A stretch of 64,000 bases of DNA from Ancylothrix sp036704045 (GCA_036704045.1 DATNQM010000030.1:62001-126000), one strand, 5' to 3'. Positions 17,802 through 26,854 are shown, numbered from the stretch's first letter. Notes: generated by a model from the letters alone, not told the origin. Made by a program: numbers and translations.

Positions 17802-18692
17802 TCACCAAGTTTTATCTAGTGTTGCTTCGATACCGGTAAAAATAATTTGGAACGGTTGATTAACTTTTTCCCATTCCTGAATGGCTGTATAAAGTTTTGT
17901 CTGGCAAAAATAAGCTCGTTCATAAGCCACTCGCAAAACTTTTTCCAATTGCTCTGACTTCACATCTGTGGTATCATTTGTTCCTAGTAGTTTGCACAGT
18001 GCTATTGATAAAATTTTCATCAAGTCGTGACCACGACAAACGCACCAACCATCGTAACCTTCTTTTTTTAATTTCTGGATTTTTCTTTGAATATCTCTTT
18101 CATCTAAAGATGGTTTCTGGGAGTTATTTTTAACCGCTTTAATCAAAGCATATTCATCTACAATCAAAGTTTTATCATCCACAAATTTATTAAAAGATAA
18201 ACCTTCAAATTTTAAAGACAAGTTCTCTTGCAAAGAAATCCATCGCAAATAACCAAGGCAAACGCCAGCCTCTATAATTAGGCGACGTATATCCTTTTTA
18301 AACTTTTCTGGAACGGTTTTAATTTTATTTTCCGAACCAAATTCAGCTAATACTTTTTCAAGGGCCGGTGACTTAAGTATCATCGTTTCTAAGTCGTGAG
18401 TATCCGTTAAAACTAGGTTGGAACTCTGGGGTTTAGTTCCTTCTAAATGCCAAAAATCAGCATCTACAATTGCCAATACACCGGCAAACTTATCCTGTTC
18501 AAGAATATCTAGCACTTTAAGCGCCATATCTTTATTCATGGCACTCTGTACATGGCACTTTTGGCTATCTACCAAGTTTTTAAATAATCGTGTATCGGTA
18601 TCACCTTCAACGATTAAAAAAGAGCCGGTGTGATGGCTACGAAGCATCCGAATGTCGTTAGCAATACGGTGTGGCGTAAGATCTCCTATCAT
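17802..18692 (-). CDS. DUF4435 TOPRIM-like nuclease (AriB-like effector candidate)
   Basis: A 296-residue protein matching the DUF4435 (TOPRIM-fold) pattern: FLIVEGDTDTRLF with catalytic E29, IVDADFW with D77 and D79, and the downstream THDLETMIL with D100/E102. DUF4435 proteins are the AriB effector of the PARIS anti-phage system, a TOPRIM nuclease released from its AAA ATPase partner AriA. Here the upstream gene is an ABC-type AAA ATPase and the two overlap by four bases (ATGA), the same gene order as AriA-AriB. The family assignment is from motifs; the defence role is inference. Confidence 0.75.
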   Translation of the reverse strand: MIGDLTPHRIANDIRMLRSHHTGSFLIVEGDTDTRLFKNLVDSQKCHVQSAMNKDMALKVLDILEQDKFAGVLAIVDADFWHLEGTKPQSSNLVLTDTHDLETMILKSPALEKVLAEFGSENKIKTVPEKFKKDIRRLIIEAGVCLGYLRWISLQENLSLKFEGLSFNKFVDDKTLIVDEYALIKAVKNNSQKPSLDERDIQRKIQKLKKEGYDGWCVCRGHDLMKILSIALCKLLGTNDTTDVKSEQLEKVLRVAYERAYFCQTKLYTAIQEWEKVNQPFQIIFTGIEATLDKTW

Positions 18693-20002
18693 TCAATCGG
18701 CCCCTTTAACTCCACCGTCAAATCCCACCGATCACTAATAATATCAGGAGAATGAGTTGCCATCAATACATCAAAATCTGCTAGTCCAATAATATCTTGC
18801 AAATCTTTAAGAAACTGCACTTGCCAGCCTACATGAAATGACAATTCTGGCTCATCAATTAAAATTAGCGAATTAGGTTTAACTTTGAATAACAATTCAT
18901 AAAGCAAAACCAGTTCGTGTTGTTCCCCAGAGGATAAATCTGTGGGTGACAAAGGTTTACCATTCGCCGTTGTAAAAGTAAATCCGTTATCTTTACTTAT
19001 CGTAATAGTTTTATATTTGAATCGCTCTCTGATAATTCTTTGAAAAAGCTCTAATTTCATTGCCATGTCTTTAAAAACTGCTAATTTCTTTTCTACATCT
19101 TCTAAATACACTGACAAAATATTTTTTGTAGTTTCATCAATTTCTTGTTTTACTTGAAAATCTGGGTTTTCATCTTTATCCAAAAGCCCTACATTTATGA
19201 GATTAGAGCGTTTTTCTTCTATTTCACTTAACTTATGTCGAAGCATCTCTTCTGTTAAATGAGAAGGCGCTTTTTGATTAACAACTCTTGCCGGAAAAGT
19301 TCTATCTAGTGATTGAGACAATGCTCCATATTCTGCTAACTTTTCTTGAAGTTTTTCCGCAAGTTCTTTAGAATATGTTTCTACTGACTCAATGACTTCT
19401 GTAGAATCTGCTTCAACTGTTGTTTTTTTTATATCTGAAAAATTCAATAATCTTTGTGTTGTGATCAATCTAACATTAATACATTTTGTTAATTCTATAA
19501 ACCAATCAGGCTTTTTTGTTTCCTTCTTTATTGTTTCATAGTTTAGGAAGTAGCTCAAGAGAACAGACATTTTCATATTTTGTTCATTGGTTAAATCATC
19601 GGAGGAATTTTGTTGTTTTAATTCTTTTATCATTAAAGCGATATTTTTTTCTATTTCTAAAAAATTTAGAATAAAACTTTTAGGTTGTTTTAAATTATTT
19701 GTATAAATCACATTCATAATTTTCTTATTATAGCTTTGTTTAAGCTTTTCATTGGGTTCCTCTTCTTTTTCTTTAAGAGTTAAATAACTTTCGTCGTCAA
19801 AATCAAGTCTAAACTCATCAAAGGGAATTTTCACTAATTCAGTATACCGGCTGTTAAACAATCCATCCACCATCCGCAGCAAAATAGTTTTTCCAAACCC
19901 ATTAGGCCCGTGAATAATTGTAATACGCTCATCCATATTCAGGGTAATAGTATGGTCAAAAACTCCAAAAAGCTTTGTCACAGAAATCTGCTTAATTCTC
20001 AT
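18689..20002 (-). CDS. ABC-type AAA ATPase (AriA/OLD-like) with coiled-coil insert
   Basis: A 437-residue ABC-class ATPase. Walker A is GPNGFGKT (32-39), the ABC signature is LSSGEQ (356-361), Walker B is LILIDEPELS (379-388) and the switch histidine lies in THSPD (416-420). The middle third (about 200-345) is rich in charged heptads and probably forms a coiled coil. It is far too short for SbcC. Together with the TOPRIM partner it resembles the AAA_15/AAA_21 ATPases of PARIS and OLD-like systems. It starts 36 bases after the SbcD-like gene and is translationally coupled to the DUF4435 gene. Confidence 0.8.
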   Translation of the reverse strand: MRIKQISVTKLFGVFDHTITLNMDERITIIHGPNGFGKTILLRMVDGLFNSRYTELVKIPFDEFRLDFDDESYLTLKEKEEEPNEKLKQSYNKKIMNVIYTNNLKQPKSFILNFLEIEKNIALMIKELKQQNSSDDLTNEQNMKMSVLLSYFLNYETIKKETKKPDWFIELTKCINVRLITTQRLLNFSDIKKTTVEADSTEVIESVETYSKELAEKLQEKLAEYGALSQSLDRTFPARVVNQKAPSHLTEEMLRHKLSEIEEKRSNLINVGLLDKDENPDFQVKQEIDETTKNILSVYLEDVEKKLAVFKDMAMKLELFQRIIRERFKYKTITISKDNGFTFTTANGKPLSPTDLSSGEQHELVLLYELLFKVKPNSLILIDEPELSFHVGWQVQFLKDLQDIIGLADFDVLMATHSPDIISDRWDLTVELKGPIE

Positions 20003-20038
20003 CCTTACCTCCTAAAAAATCTTTCCTAAATTTTAATT

Positions 20039-21286
20039 TTACAACAAACCTAACTGTTTATCCACCTCTTCTCCCTCTAATAAACTTTCCGCAGCCGCCA
20101 ACAAATCCCCATGAATTTCTTTTAAATCAGTCCTACTTTCCAAATAACTTTTTAGAGCATCCATTGGAGAAATTCCCCCACCGGCCACCAAATTAGGCAC
20201 ACGAGGACGCGCCAATTGACTCACTAATTCCGCCTGAATTGTATAACTATGGGCTGTATTTAATGTCTGATGAATGGCACCATTATCAATCAAATCTAAC
20301 TGTTCAGAACTCACCTGATAAATTAACCGCACCACCGCATCATTAATGTCTTTTTTAGCAATTTTTTCTACCAACTCCGCCTGGGGATTTTCGGCCTCGG
20401 AAACATCAACTCGAATCGTTACAAAAGACCTCACCGGCAACTTACAAAACTCCCAATTCACCCCTCCTTTTTCGATTTCCAAAAGTACATAACCTTTATC
20501 CTCTTTCTCTTCACTAAAATCTACCCTTTCAATACTTCCCGGATAAACCACCGGCGGATTATTTTGTTTATTTAAATTTTGATGCCGATGAACATGACCA
20601 AGCGCCACATATTCAAAACAAGGACGCACCAATAATGACATAGGAATGGTAAAACCTTTCCCAACTGCCAAAAATCTCTCGGCCCCTAATTCAGCTTTAT
20701 CTGCCATTAAATGCGCTAACAAAATTGTCGGCACATCCTTATCTAAACGCACAATTTCCCCTTCTAAAATTAACCGCAATTTATCATTTAATAAATTATT
20801 CACCTCCGTAATTGCCATGCCTTCTGTTTCGGCTCTTGCCATCAAAGTTGACCGTGTTAACCAAGGCAATGTTAACACTTGCACCGGCCCACTTTTTGTT
20901 TCAATTCTATGGGTTTCTACACGGTCGCCCACAATAAATCCCGGCACTCCCAAGGTACGATAAATACATAAACTTGCACCGCCTTGTCCTTGGGAATGTT
21001 GGTCGTGGTTTCCTACTAATAAAACTGTCGGAATATCTGCATCTACTAAACGCCGAAATTGAGTTGCAAAGGCTTCTTGAACATAGGGCGGTGGGGTAGC
21101 ATCAGGAAACGCATCTCCCCCAAAAATAACCAAATCCACAGCCTCCGAAATTGCCCTATCAATACACAATGAAAGAGTCTTAACAAAATCTTCTAACCTT
21201 GTATTTAATCCCGTTATTGGATTAATTTTTCCGTGCGAAAAACCGCTACCAATGTGAATATCTGACAAATGCAAAACTTTAATCAT
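20039..21286 (-). CDS. sbcD: SbcD/Mre11-family DNA exonuclease
   Basis: A 415-residue metallophosphoesterase of the SbcD/Mre11 type. Two-metal site motifs are DIHIG (D9, H11), GGD (56-58), GNHDQH (92-97), AHL with H192, and GHVHRH (230-235). SbcD normally acts with the large SMC-like SbcC to open and trim hairpins and DNA ends. No sbcC is adjacent; an ABC-type ATPase of 437 residues follows 36 bases downstream instead. The protein is the promoter-proximal member of a three-gene minus-strand unit. It may simply be the housekeeping SbcD with SbcC elsewhere in the genome. Confidence 0.85.
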   Translation of the reverse strand: MIKVLHLSDIHIGSGFSHGKINPITGLNTRLEDFVKTLSLCIDRAISEAVDLVIFGGDAFPDATPPPYVQEAFATQFRRLVDADIPTVLLVGNHDQHSQGQGGASLCIYRTLGVPGFIVGDRVETHRIETKSGPVQVLTLPWLTRSTLMARAETEGMAITEVNNLLNDKLRLILEGEIVRLDKDVPTILLAHLMADKAELGAERFLAVGKGFTIPMSLLVRPCFEYVALGHVHRHQNLNKQNNPPVVYPGSIERVDFSEEKEDKGYVLLEIEKGGVNWEFCKLPVRSFVTIRVDVSEAENPQAELVEKIAKKDINDAVVRLIYQVSSEQLDLIDNGAIHQTLNTAHSYTIQAELVSQLARPRVPNLVAGGGISPMDALKSYLESRTDLKEIHGDLLAAAESLLEGEEVDKQLGLL

Positions 21287-21626
21287 TTTTCTAAAAGTGG
21301 TAAGTGGGAATTAATAATTTTAAATAATGTAGGAATTCTTTTTAAGAAAATACATTTCTTAAGTTTGTCTATTATATAGCATTTTTCTATCTGCTGACCC
21401 CTTTTGCTCCCCTTAATAAGGGCGGTTGGGGGGTATGATTGAAAACCGCTATAGCTTAATTATAAGATACAACTAAAAAACCCAGTTTTGCTCAAAAAAC
21501 TAGGTTTTTAAATATTATTTTTATTTCCATAATTCCAACAATAAAAATTAGTCAGTAGTCAGTTTTATTGACTTTTCCTACAATATCTAATGTTTTTCTG
21601 ACAACTGACTTTTTACAAATTAACAA
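21287..21626. other. Intergenic stretch between sbcD and cysH
   Basis: No gene is visible. It holds a CCCTTAATAAGGG hairpin (21410-21422) followed by GGCGGTTGGGGGG, a variant of a repeat widely dispersed in cyanobacterial genomes, and the cysH terminator at 21475-21510. The sbcD promoter presumably lies just upstream of 21286. Confidence 0.5.
21475..21510 (-). terminator. Rho-independent terminator candidate for cysH
   Basis: Read on the minus strand, AAAAACCTAGTTTTT and its near complement form a stem around a short loop, ending in a run of six T. It lies about 120 bases downstream of the cysH stop. Confidence 0.65.
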
Positions 21627-22358
21627 CTAAATGTGAATACCACACTCAGTCTTGCCGGTGCCACGCCACCGACCGGCTCTCTCGTGTTCGCCTGCCTGTA
21701 CTTGTGTTGTCAGCGGTTCATCACCTATACTCGCATAGCCCATATCATGTAGCACATTATAAGGTACATTATGCTCCATAATATAAGACCAAGTTTCTTT
21801 ACGAGACCAAGACACCAAAGGATTTACCTTAATACGTTTCTTGATGTCTCTCTCAAAAACGCCTAACTTTGTGCGATTATCCGATTGATCACGCCGACGT
21901 CCTGTAATCCAAGCGTGCGTATTCAACTCTCCCAAACCCCTCTGCAAAGGTTCTACCTTTGTGAGATAATGAAATTGCTGCACATCCTTTTCCCACAGCA
22001 AATCACCATAAAGCCGCGCAAAATTTTCCCGTGAATCAGCATCAATTACCTTATACACTCGGAGATCCAAATTGTAGTGCTGGCGACTGCGTTCTACAAG
22101 CTCAAGAGTTTCTTTAAAATGGTGAAGGGTATCTAAAAACAATACTGGTATAGGAGGATTAGGCTTCAATTCCCGATATAAAAGATCCATAATCACCATA
22201 CCTGTTGCACCAAAAGCGCTGGTTTGGATCAGGCCGGTGGGAATGTTGCGAAGACACCAGGCCAAGATTTCTTTGGGATGAGCATTTTCAAATCTCTCGT
22301 TAAGTTCGTCCAAGTCAAAATGGGAAGTATCAATTTCAGCTTGTTCCGAGCAGACCAT
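21627..22358 (-). CDS. cysH: Phosphoadenylyl-sulfate reductase
   Basis: A 243-residue enzyme that reduces PAPS to sulfite with thioredoxin. The PP-loop is SAFGATGM (47-54), the substrate-binding signature is WITGRRRDQS, and the catalytic cysteine is C239 in the C-terminal ECGIHI. The cysteine pairs that bind an iron-sulfur cluster in APS reductases are absent, which favours PAPS as substrate. It diverges from the cobA-hemD fusion, whose siroheme product is the cofactor of the next enzyme, sulfite reductase. Confidence 0.92.
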   Translation of the reverse strand: MVCSEQAEIDTSHFDLDELNERFENAHPKEILAWCLRNIPTGLIQTSAFGATGMVIMDLLYRELKPNPPIPVLFLDTLHHFKETLELVERSRQHYNLDLRVYKVIDADSRENFARLYGDLLWEKDVQQFHYLTKVEPLQRGLGELNTHAWITGRRRDQSDNRTKLGVFERDIKKRIKVNPLVSWSRKETWSYIMEHNVPYNVLHDMGYASIGDEPLTTQVQAGEHERAGRWRGTGKTECGIHI

Positions 22359-22559
22359 GCGTTTTTATCTCTCAAAAAGTTGTTTATTTTACATCACTGA
22401 TTTTACCCGATAATGTCGCCTAACTTGATCGGGAATCCGTATTTTATGATAAAAGCGCGATAAACCTATGCCTAAAGAGCAATCGAGAGCGTCCTAAATA
22501 TGGTATGAATTAGCTAAATCTCATACATTGAAAGCTGTTTGAGAATTAATTTGATTGTA

Positions 22560-22599
22560 AGTGTTTTTAAAAACAAACAAAATTGTTTCAAAAAACACT
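22560..22599 (+). promoter_or_regulatory. Inverted repeat in the cobA-hemD leader
   Basis: AGTGTTTTT (22560-22568) and its exact complement AAAAACACT (22591-22599) flank a 22-base spacer, 40 bases before the start codon. It could be an RNA hairpin or an operator shared by the divergent cysH and cobA-hemD promoters. No known regulator site is recognised. Confidence 0.35.
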
Positions 22600-22638
22600 T
22601 TGTTGTAAAAAATCTAAATTTCTCTAAAAAAAGTCACT

Positions 22639-24195
22639 ATGAATGTAACAAAAGGCAAAGTTTATTTAGTAGGTAGCGGGCCCGGAAATTTAGCCTATTT
22701 AACAATACAAGCCTACAATTTACTCGTATCTGCCGAAGTTTTGGTTTACGATGCCCTTATCAGCGAAGAAATATTAAAAATTGTGCCAAAAAACGCCACC
22801 TTAATTGAAGTAGGAAAACGTGGCGGAAAACCTAGCACTCCCCAAAAAGAAATCGACAGAATCATAGTTGAAGAATGTCAGAAAGGAAAACAAGTCATTC
22901 GCTTAAAAAGCGGCGATCCTTTTATATTTGGACGCGTTGCATCGGAAATTCAAGCCTTACAAAACGCTAATTGTAACTTTGAAGTCATACCCGGTATTTC
23001 CTCTGCTTTAGCCGGCCCCCTCCTATCAGGAATTCCCCTCACAGATCCAGTTTTAAGTAGATGTTTTGCTGTTTTAAGTGCCCATGAACCTGATGCCCTA
23101 GACTGGGAAAGTTTAGCCAAAATTGAAACCTTAGTAATTTTAATGGGAAGTAGAGAATTAGATGAAATTATTAACCAATTACACCGACATGGTAAACCAA
23201 TTTCTACCCCCGTTGCCGTCATTCGTTCTACCAGCCAGCCCAATCAAAAAATATGGATAGGAAATATTGGCAATATTTCTTTTAAAACCAACGGAGAATC
23301 TTTGTCTCCTGCCATAATTGTTATTGGAGAAGTAGTGCGCTTGCGCGAATTTTTAATTACAAATTCAACACCATTATCTAGTTTTAAGTTTGCAAGTTCT
23401 ATGTCTGATTTACCCCTAGCTAATAAAACTGTTTTGGTAACTCGTTCTGCCGGCCAGTCGGGCAGTTTTTCCCAGCGTTTAAAACAAGCCGGTGCCAATG
23501 TTATAGAAATGCCGGCCCTAGAAATTGGCCCGCCTTCTTCCTGGGATGAACTAGACAATAGCATCAACAATTTATCTCTCTTTGATTGGTTAATTCTTAC
23601 TTCTACTAACGGCGTTGATTACTTTTTTGAAAGATTGATAGCTCAAAAAAAAGATGCTCGCCATCTTGCTAACCTAAAAATAGCTGTAGTTGGTGAAAAA
23701 ACAGCCCAAGCTTTACAAGAAAAAAGTTTGAACGCAGATTTTATTCCTCCTAATTTTATTGCTGATTCTTTAGTTGAAAAATTCCCCGAAATTCTCCAAG
23801 GAAAAAACATTTTATTTCCGAGAGTAGAAAGTGGGGGTAGGGAAATTTTAGTTAAAGAATTAACAGCCAAAGGTGCAAAAGTTGTAGAAGTAGCAGCTTA
23901 CGAATCTCGTTGTCCCGAAAAAATTTCCTCTCAAGCTTGGGAAGCTTTGGAAAATCAAACCGTAAATATCATCACTTTTGCCAGTTCTAAAACCGTTAAA
24001 AACTTCTGCCATCTTGTTCAACAAGCAGACATTAATAAACTTGGTATTTCCTACTTATTAAAAAACATTTGTTTAGCATCAATTGGCCCACAAACTTCTA
24101 AAACTTGTTTGGAATTATTCGGAAGAGTCGATTTAGAAGCGCAAGAATATACTATGGAAGGATTATTTCAATCCCTAATCCATTATTACCAATAA
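22639..24195 (+). CDS. cobA-hemD: Uroporphyrinogen-III C-methyltransferase / uroporphyrinogen-III synthase fusion
   Basis: A 518-residue two-domain protein. Residues 1 to about 240 are the SAM-dependent methyltransferase (SUMT): GSGPGN (12-17), VIRLKSGDPFIFGR (86-99) and PGISSALAGP (118-127). Residues from about 262 (NKTVLVTRSAG) to the end form the two-lobed HemD synthase. Together they close hydroxymethylbilane to uroporphyrinogen III and methylate it to precorrin-2, the branch point to siroheme and cobalamin. The neighbour cysH makes siroheme supply for sulfite reductase a sensible role. The next gene starts 18 bases downstream. Confidence 0.92.
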   Translation: MNVTKGKVYLVGSGPGNLAYLTIQAYNLLVSAEVLVYDALISEEILKIVPKNATLIEVGKRGGKPSTPQKEIDRIIVEECQKGKQVIRLKSGDPFIFGRVASEIQALQNANCNFEVIPGISSALAGPLLSGIPLTDPVLSRCFAVLSAHEPDALDWESLAKIETLVILMGSRELDEIINQLHRHGKPISTPVAVIRSTSQPNQKIWIGNIGNISFKTNGESLSPAIIVIGEVVRLREFLITNSTPLSSFKFASSMSDLPLANKTVLVTRSAGQSGSFSQRLKQAGANVIEMPALEIGPPSSWDELDNSINNLSLFDWLILTSTNGVDYFFERLIAQKKDARHLANLKIAVVGEKTAQALQEKSLNADFIPPNFIADSLVEKFPEILQGKNILFPRVESGGREILVKELTAKGAKVVEVAAYESRCPEKISSQAWEALENQTVNIITFASSKTVKNFCHLVQQADINKLGISYLLKNICLASIGPQTSKTCLELFGRVDLEAQEYTMEGLFQSLIHYYQ

Positions 24196-24213
24196 AATTG
24201 GGTACTTTTTGCT

Positions 24214-25056
24214 ATGAATTACAAGTCTGTAAATTGCCTTTTTACTGCTTTGATAATGCCGTTGATATTTTTTACACCTGCCCCAACTTTTGCCTCCCAA
24301 AAAATAGCTCAAATTCGAGGAAATAATAGCCCAATTCCCTACTTTCCGCCACCAAATTATCAAATTCTAGGGCAAAATTATTACAATCAAGCTAATATAG
24401 AACTACAAAATGGTAATTATCAAGCAGCAATACAAAATTACACCCAAGCCTTAAATTTATCACCGAGTTTTGCAGAAGCTTATTTAGGAAGAGGATTAGC
24501 AAAACGTCGTTTGGGTGATAACCAAGGAGCAGTAGAAGACTACACAAAAGTGATTCAAATTCAACCAAATAATGCCCTTGCCTACCATAATCGAGGAGTT
24601 GTACAAGCCGTATTAGGAAGGCATCAAAACGCCCTCACAGATTACACTCAAGCCATTTTAATTAATCCAAATGATGCTAGTTCTTATTTAAACCGAGGAC
24701 GTTCGCGTTTTTCTTTAGGTGATAAATTGGGGTCTATTAAAGATTATGAACAATCATTACAGCGTAATCAAAATAACTCTTTAGCTTGGCATTATTTAGG
24801 AATAGCTTTTTTCGATATAGGCAATTATCAAAAAGCTTTAGATTCTTATAATCAAGCCTTAAACTTAAATCAAAATTGGGGAAATATTACCGAAGCTGAT
24901 GTTTACAAAAATCGCGCTACTACTCAGTTAAAACTACAAAACAATCAAGCCGCCCTTCAAGATTTACAAAAAGCCGCTGGTTTGTATCAGCAACAAGGAA
25001 ATATAGAAGAATATCAACAAACAATAAATGAACTTAAAAACATCCAACAAATTTAA
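24214..25056 (+). CDS. Exported TPR protein
   Basis: A 280-residue protein with a signal peptide (hydrophobic residues about 8-22, likely cut after TFA at 28). Six or so TPR units follow from about residue 50, such as NGNYQAAIQNYTQALNLSP. TPR arrays mediate protein binding; the partner is unknown. It lies 18 bases after cobA-hemD and overlaps the coaE start by 29 bases, so all three genes may be cotranscribed. Confidence 0.8.
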   Translation: MNYKSVNCLFTALIMPLIFFTPAPTFASQKIAQIRGNNSPIPYFPPPNYQILGQNYYNQANIELQNGNYQAAIQNYTQALNLSPSFAEAYLGRGLAKRRLGDNQGAVEDYTKVIQIQPNNALAYHNRGVVQAVLGRHQNALTDYTQAILINPNDASSYLNRGRSRFSLGDKLGSIKDYEQSLQRNQNNSLAWHYLGIAFFDIGNYQKALDSYNQALNLNQNWGNITEADVYKNRATTQLKLQNNQAALQDLQKAAGLYQQQGNIEEYQQTINELKNIQQI

Positions 25057-25645
25057 CACTCAAAAACGCATTATTGGTTTAACTGGTGGCATTGCTACTG
25101 GCAAAAGTACAGTTACTAACTATTTAGCAGAAAAATACCATATCCCGGTGTTTGATGCTGATATTTTGTCGAGGGAAGCTGTGCAAGTTGGTTCTCCTAT
25201 TTTAGAAAAAATTTCTCACCGCTACTCGGATATTTTGTTGAGTGATGGCAGTTTAAACCGGGTTAAGTTAGGATCTATTATCTTTAATAATACTGAAGAG
25301 CGCCGGTGGATAGAATCACAAATTCATCCCTATGTCTATCAGCGATTTACAGAAGCAATTTCTCAATCTTCCGAAGTAACTATACTTTTGGCTATTCCAC
25401 TTTTATTTGAAGCAAATATGACTGATTTAGTTACAGAAATTTGGGTGGTTTATTGTAACTTTGAAACTCAAATTAAACGTCTCATGGAAAGAGATAAACT
25501 CAGCCTAGAAGAAGCCCAATTACGCATTAATAGTCAACTATCTTTGGAAGAAAAATGTCGAAAAGCTGACCATACTTTAGATAATTCTTCTAGCTTAGAA
25601 AACTTGCTCAAACAAATTGATAAACTTATGATTTCAACACAATAA
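25028..25645 (+). CDS. coaE: Dephospho-CoA kinase
   Basis: A 205-residue P-loop kinase catalysing the last step of coenzyme A synthesis. The P-loop is GGIATGKS (20-27), followed by FDADILSREAV, the LLFEANMTDLV lid region and QIKRLMERDKLS. The start ATG at 25028 lies inside the end of the TPR gene in another frame. A later start would cut close to the P-loop, so this start, or one just inside it, is needed. Confidence 0.92.
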   Translation: MNLKTSNKFNTQKRIIGLTGGIATGKSTVTNYLAEKYHIPVFDADILSREAVQVGSPILEKISHRYSDILLSDGSLNRVKLGSIIFNNTEERRWIESQIHPYVYQRFTEAISQSSEVTILLAIPLLFEANMTDLVTEIWVVYCNFETQIKRLMERDKLSLEEAQLRINSQLSLEEKCRKADHTLDNSSSLENLLKQIDKLMISTQ

Positions 25646-25666
25646 AAATTACTCTTACTTTCCTTA

Positions 25667-25703
25667 AAGTAGGGAATATTTACAATTTAAATATCCCCTA
25701 CTT
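25667..25703. terminator. Bidirectional terminator between coaE and the redoxin fusion
   Basis: A 15-bp stem with one mismatch (AAGTAGGGAATATTT against AAATATCCCCTACTT) and a seven-base loop lies between the ends of two convergent genes. Confidence 0.7.
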
Positions 25704-25717
25704 AAAAACTGTTTCGC

Positions 25718-26854
25718 TTAAGAAGTTAAGCGTAGAACCGAGTTGTAATCATTTGCGACTAGGCTTTCATAAGCATAACGTTGTTCCGCTTCTTTTTCTC
25801 CATACAAAAACGATAACAAAACAAATCTTACACCCGCCGTAACATCCGTTGCTTCGTGCAATAAAGAACAAGAAAAAATCACTGCACTACCTATTTCTGG
25901 CTTATATAAATGACCGCCATATTCTGGAAATCTTAAATACCCTCCCTCATATTCATCCCCATTAAGATTGAGTGACATTGCAAAACGTCGATGCGCTGTT
26001 CCACCAGTTGTATTATCGCGGTGAGGCCGAAAAAAACCCCCTTGGCTACTATCATAACAGCCGATCCGGTAATCTTCCCGCCGCGTTATATCAAAACAAA
26101 AAGCTTTTTTAATTTCGGGAAAAACACGCCTTTTCATCGTTATATCTAAACGTCTCATTAAAGCTTCATTGCTAATAAAATGATCCCGGCGTATTTTATG
26201 ATTGTAATTGATAACTCCTATCGTTTTATCCCCAATGCGCCGCATAGAACCAGATTCTACATTTCCCTCGGTATGCCAAAGCTGAATTAAATTTTTGCAA
26301 AAATCTGGATCTAATACATTGGGAATTAATAAAATCGGTGCTTGTTGAGTAATATGACGGGGTGTTTCTTTTGGTAATACATACTCAATATCTTTTAAGA
26401 TTTGATTAATACTATTGCTTAGTTCAGAAAGATTATAAATTTTAAAAATTCGTAAATTAGAATCTAATAAAAAAGCTGTTCGTTGATAAGTGAAATGAGG
26501 CTGATTAGAAGAAATAACTTCGGAAATAACACCATACTTTTGACTCACTTCCTGGTCAGTATCCGACAATAAAGGAAAAGTAATATCTTCTTGGGTTGCA
26601 AATTGTAAGCGAGATTCCACAGAATCTAAACATATCCCCGCAATATGAATGTTTAAATTATTGAATTTTGGCCACACTTCTTTAAATGCTAGACATACTT
26701 CTCGACACCCCATAATTTGATCAGAAGCATAAAAAAACAAAAGCACTGGCTGACCGGCTAAATCTCTCAGAATAATTCGCTCATTTGTTTGATTTGGTAA
26801 ATTAAAAAGAGGCGCATGATCTCCAGCCGACAAAGTTTTTGTTGAGTAGTGCAT
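25718..26854 (-). CDS. Redoxin / 2-oxoglutarate-Fe(II) oxygenase fusion
   Basis: A 378-residue two-domain protein. Residues 1 to about 160 are a thioredoxin-fold peroxiredoxin-like (AhpC/TSA) domain with C50 and C54 in GCREVC. The usual P-x3-T before the peroxidatic cysteine is not conserved, so peroxidase activity is uncertain. Residues about 195-355 are a prolyl-4-hydroxylase-type oxygenase: HRD (H278, D280), distal H333 in LLHEATDV, and R343 for 2-oxoglutarate. A hydroxylase physically joined to a redox domain might respond to peroxide. It stands alone on the minus strand. Confidence 0.8.
   Translation of the reverse strand: MHYSTKTLSAGDHAPLFNLPNQTNERIILRDLAGQPVLLFFYASDQIMGCREVCLAFKEVWPKFNNLNIHIAGICLDSVESRLQFATQEDITFPLLSDTDQEVSQKYGVISEVISSNQPHFTYQRTAFLLDSNLRIFKIYNLSELSNSINQILKDIEYVLPKETPRHITQQAPILLIPNVLDPDFCKNLIQLWHTEGNVESGSMRRIGDKTIGVINYNHKIRRDHFISNEALMRRLDITMKRRVFPEIKKAFCFDITRREDYRIGCYDSSQGGFFRPHRDNTTGGTAHRRFAMSLNLNGDEYEGGYLRFPEYGGHLYKPEIGSAVIFSCSLLHEATDVTAGVRFVLLSFLYGEKEAEQRYAYESLVANDYNSVLRLTS

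Noticed and set aside
17686..17808. Longer start of the KimA-like transporter
   Set aside because: It adds a non-conserved segment and overlaps the DUF4435 gene; MSLYFQIKRLLVGNP matches the family start.
18689..20002. The AAA ATPase as SbcC
   Set aside because: At 437 residues it is less than half the usual length and lacks the long SMC-like coiled coil with zinc hook.
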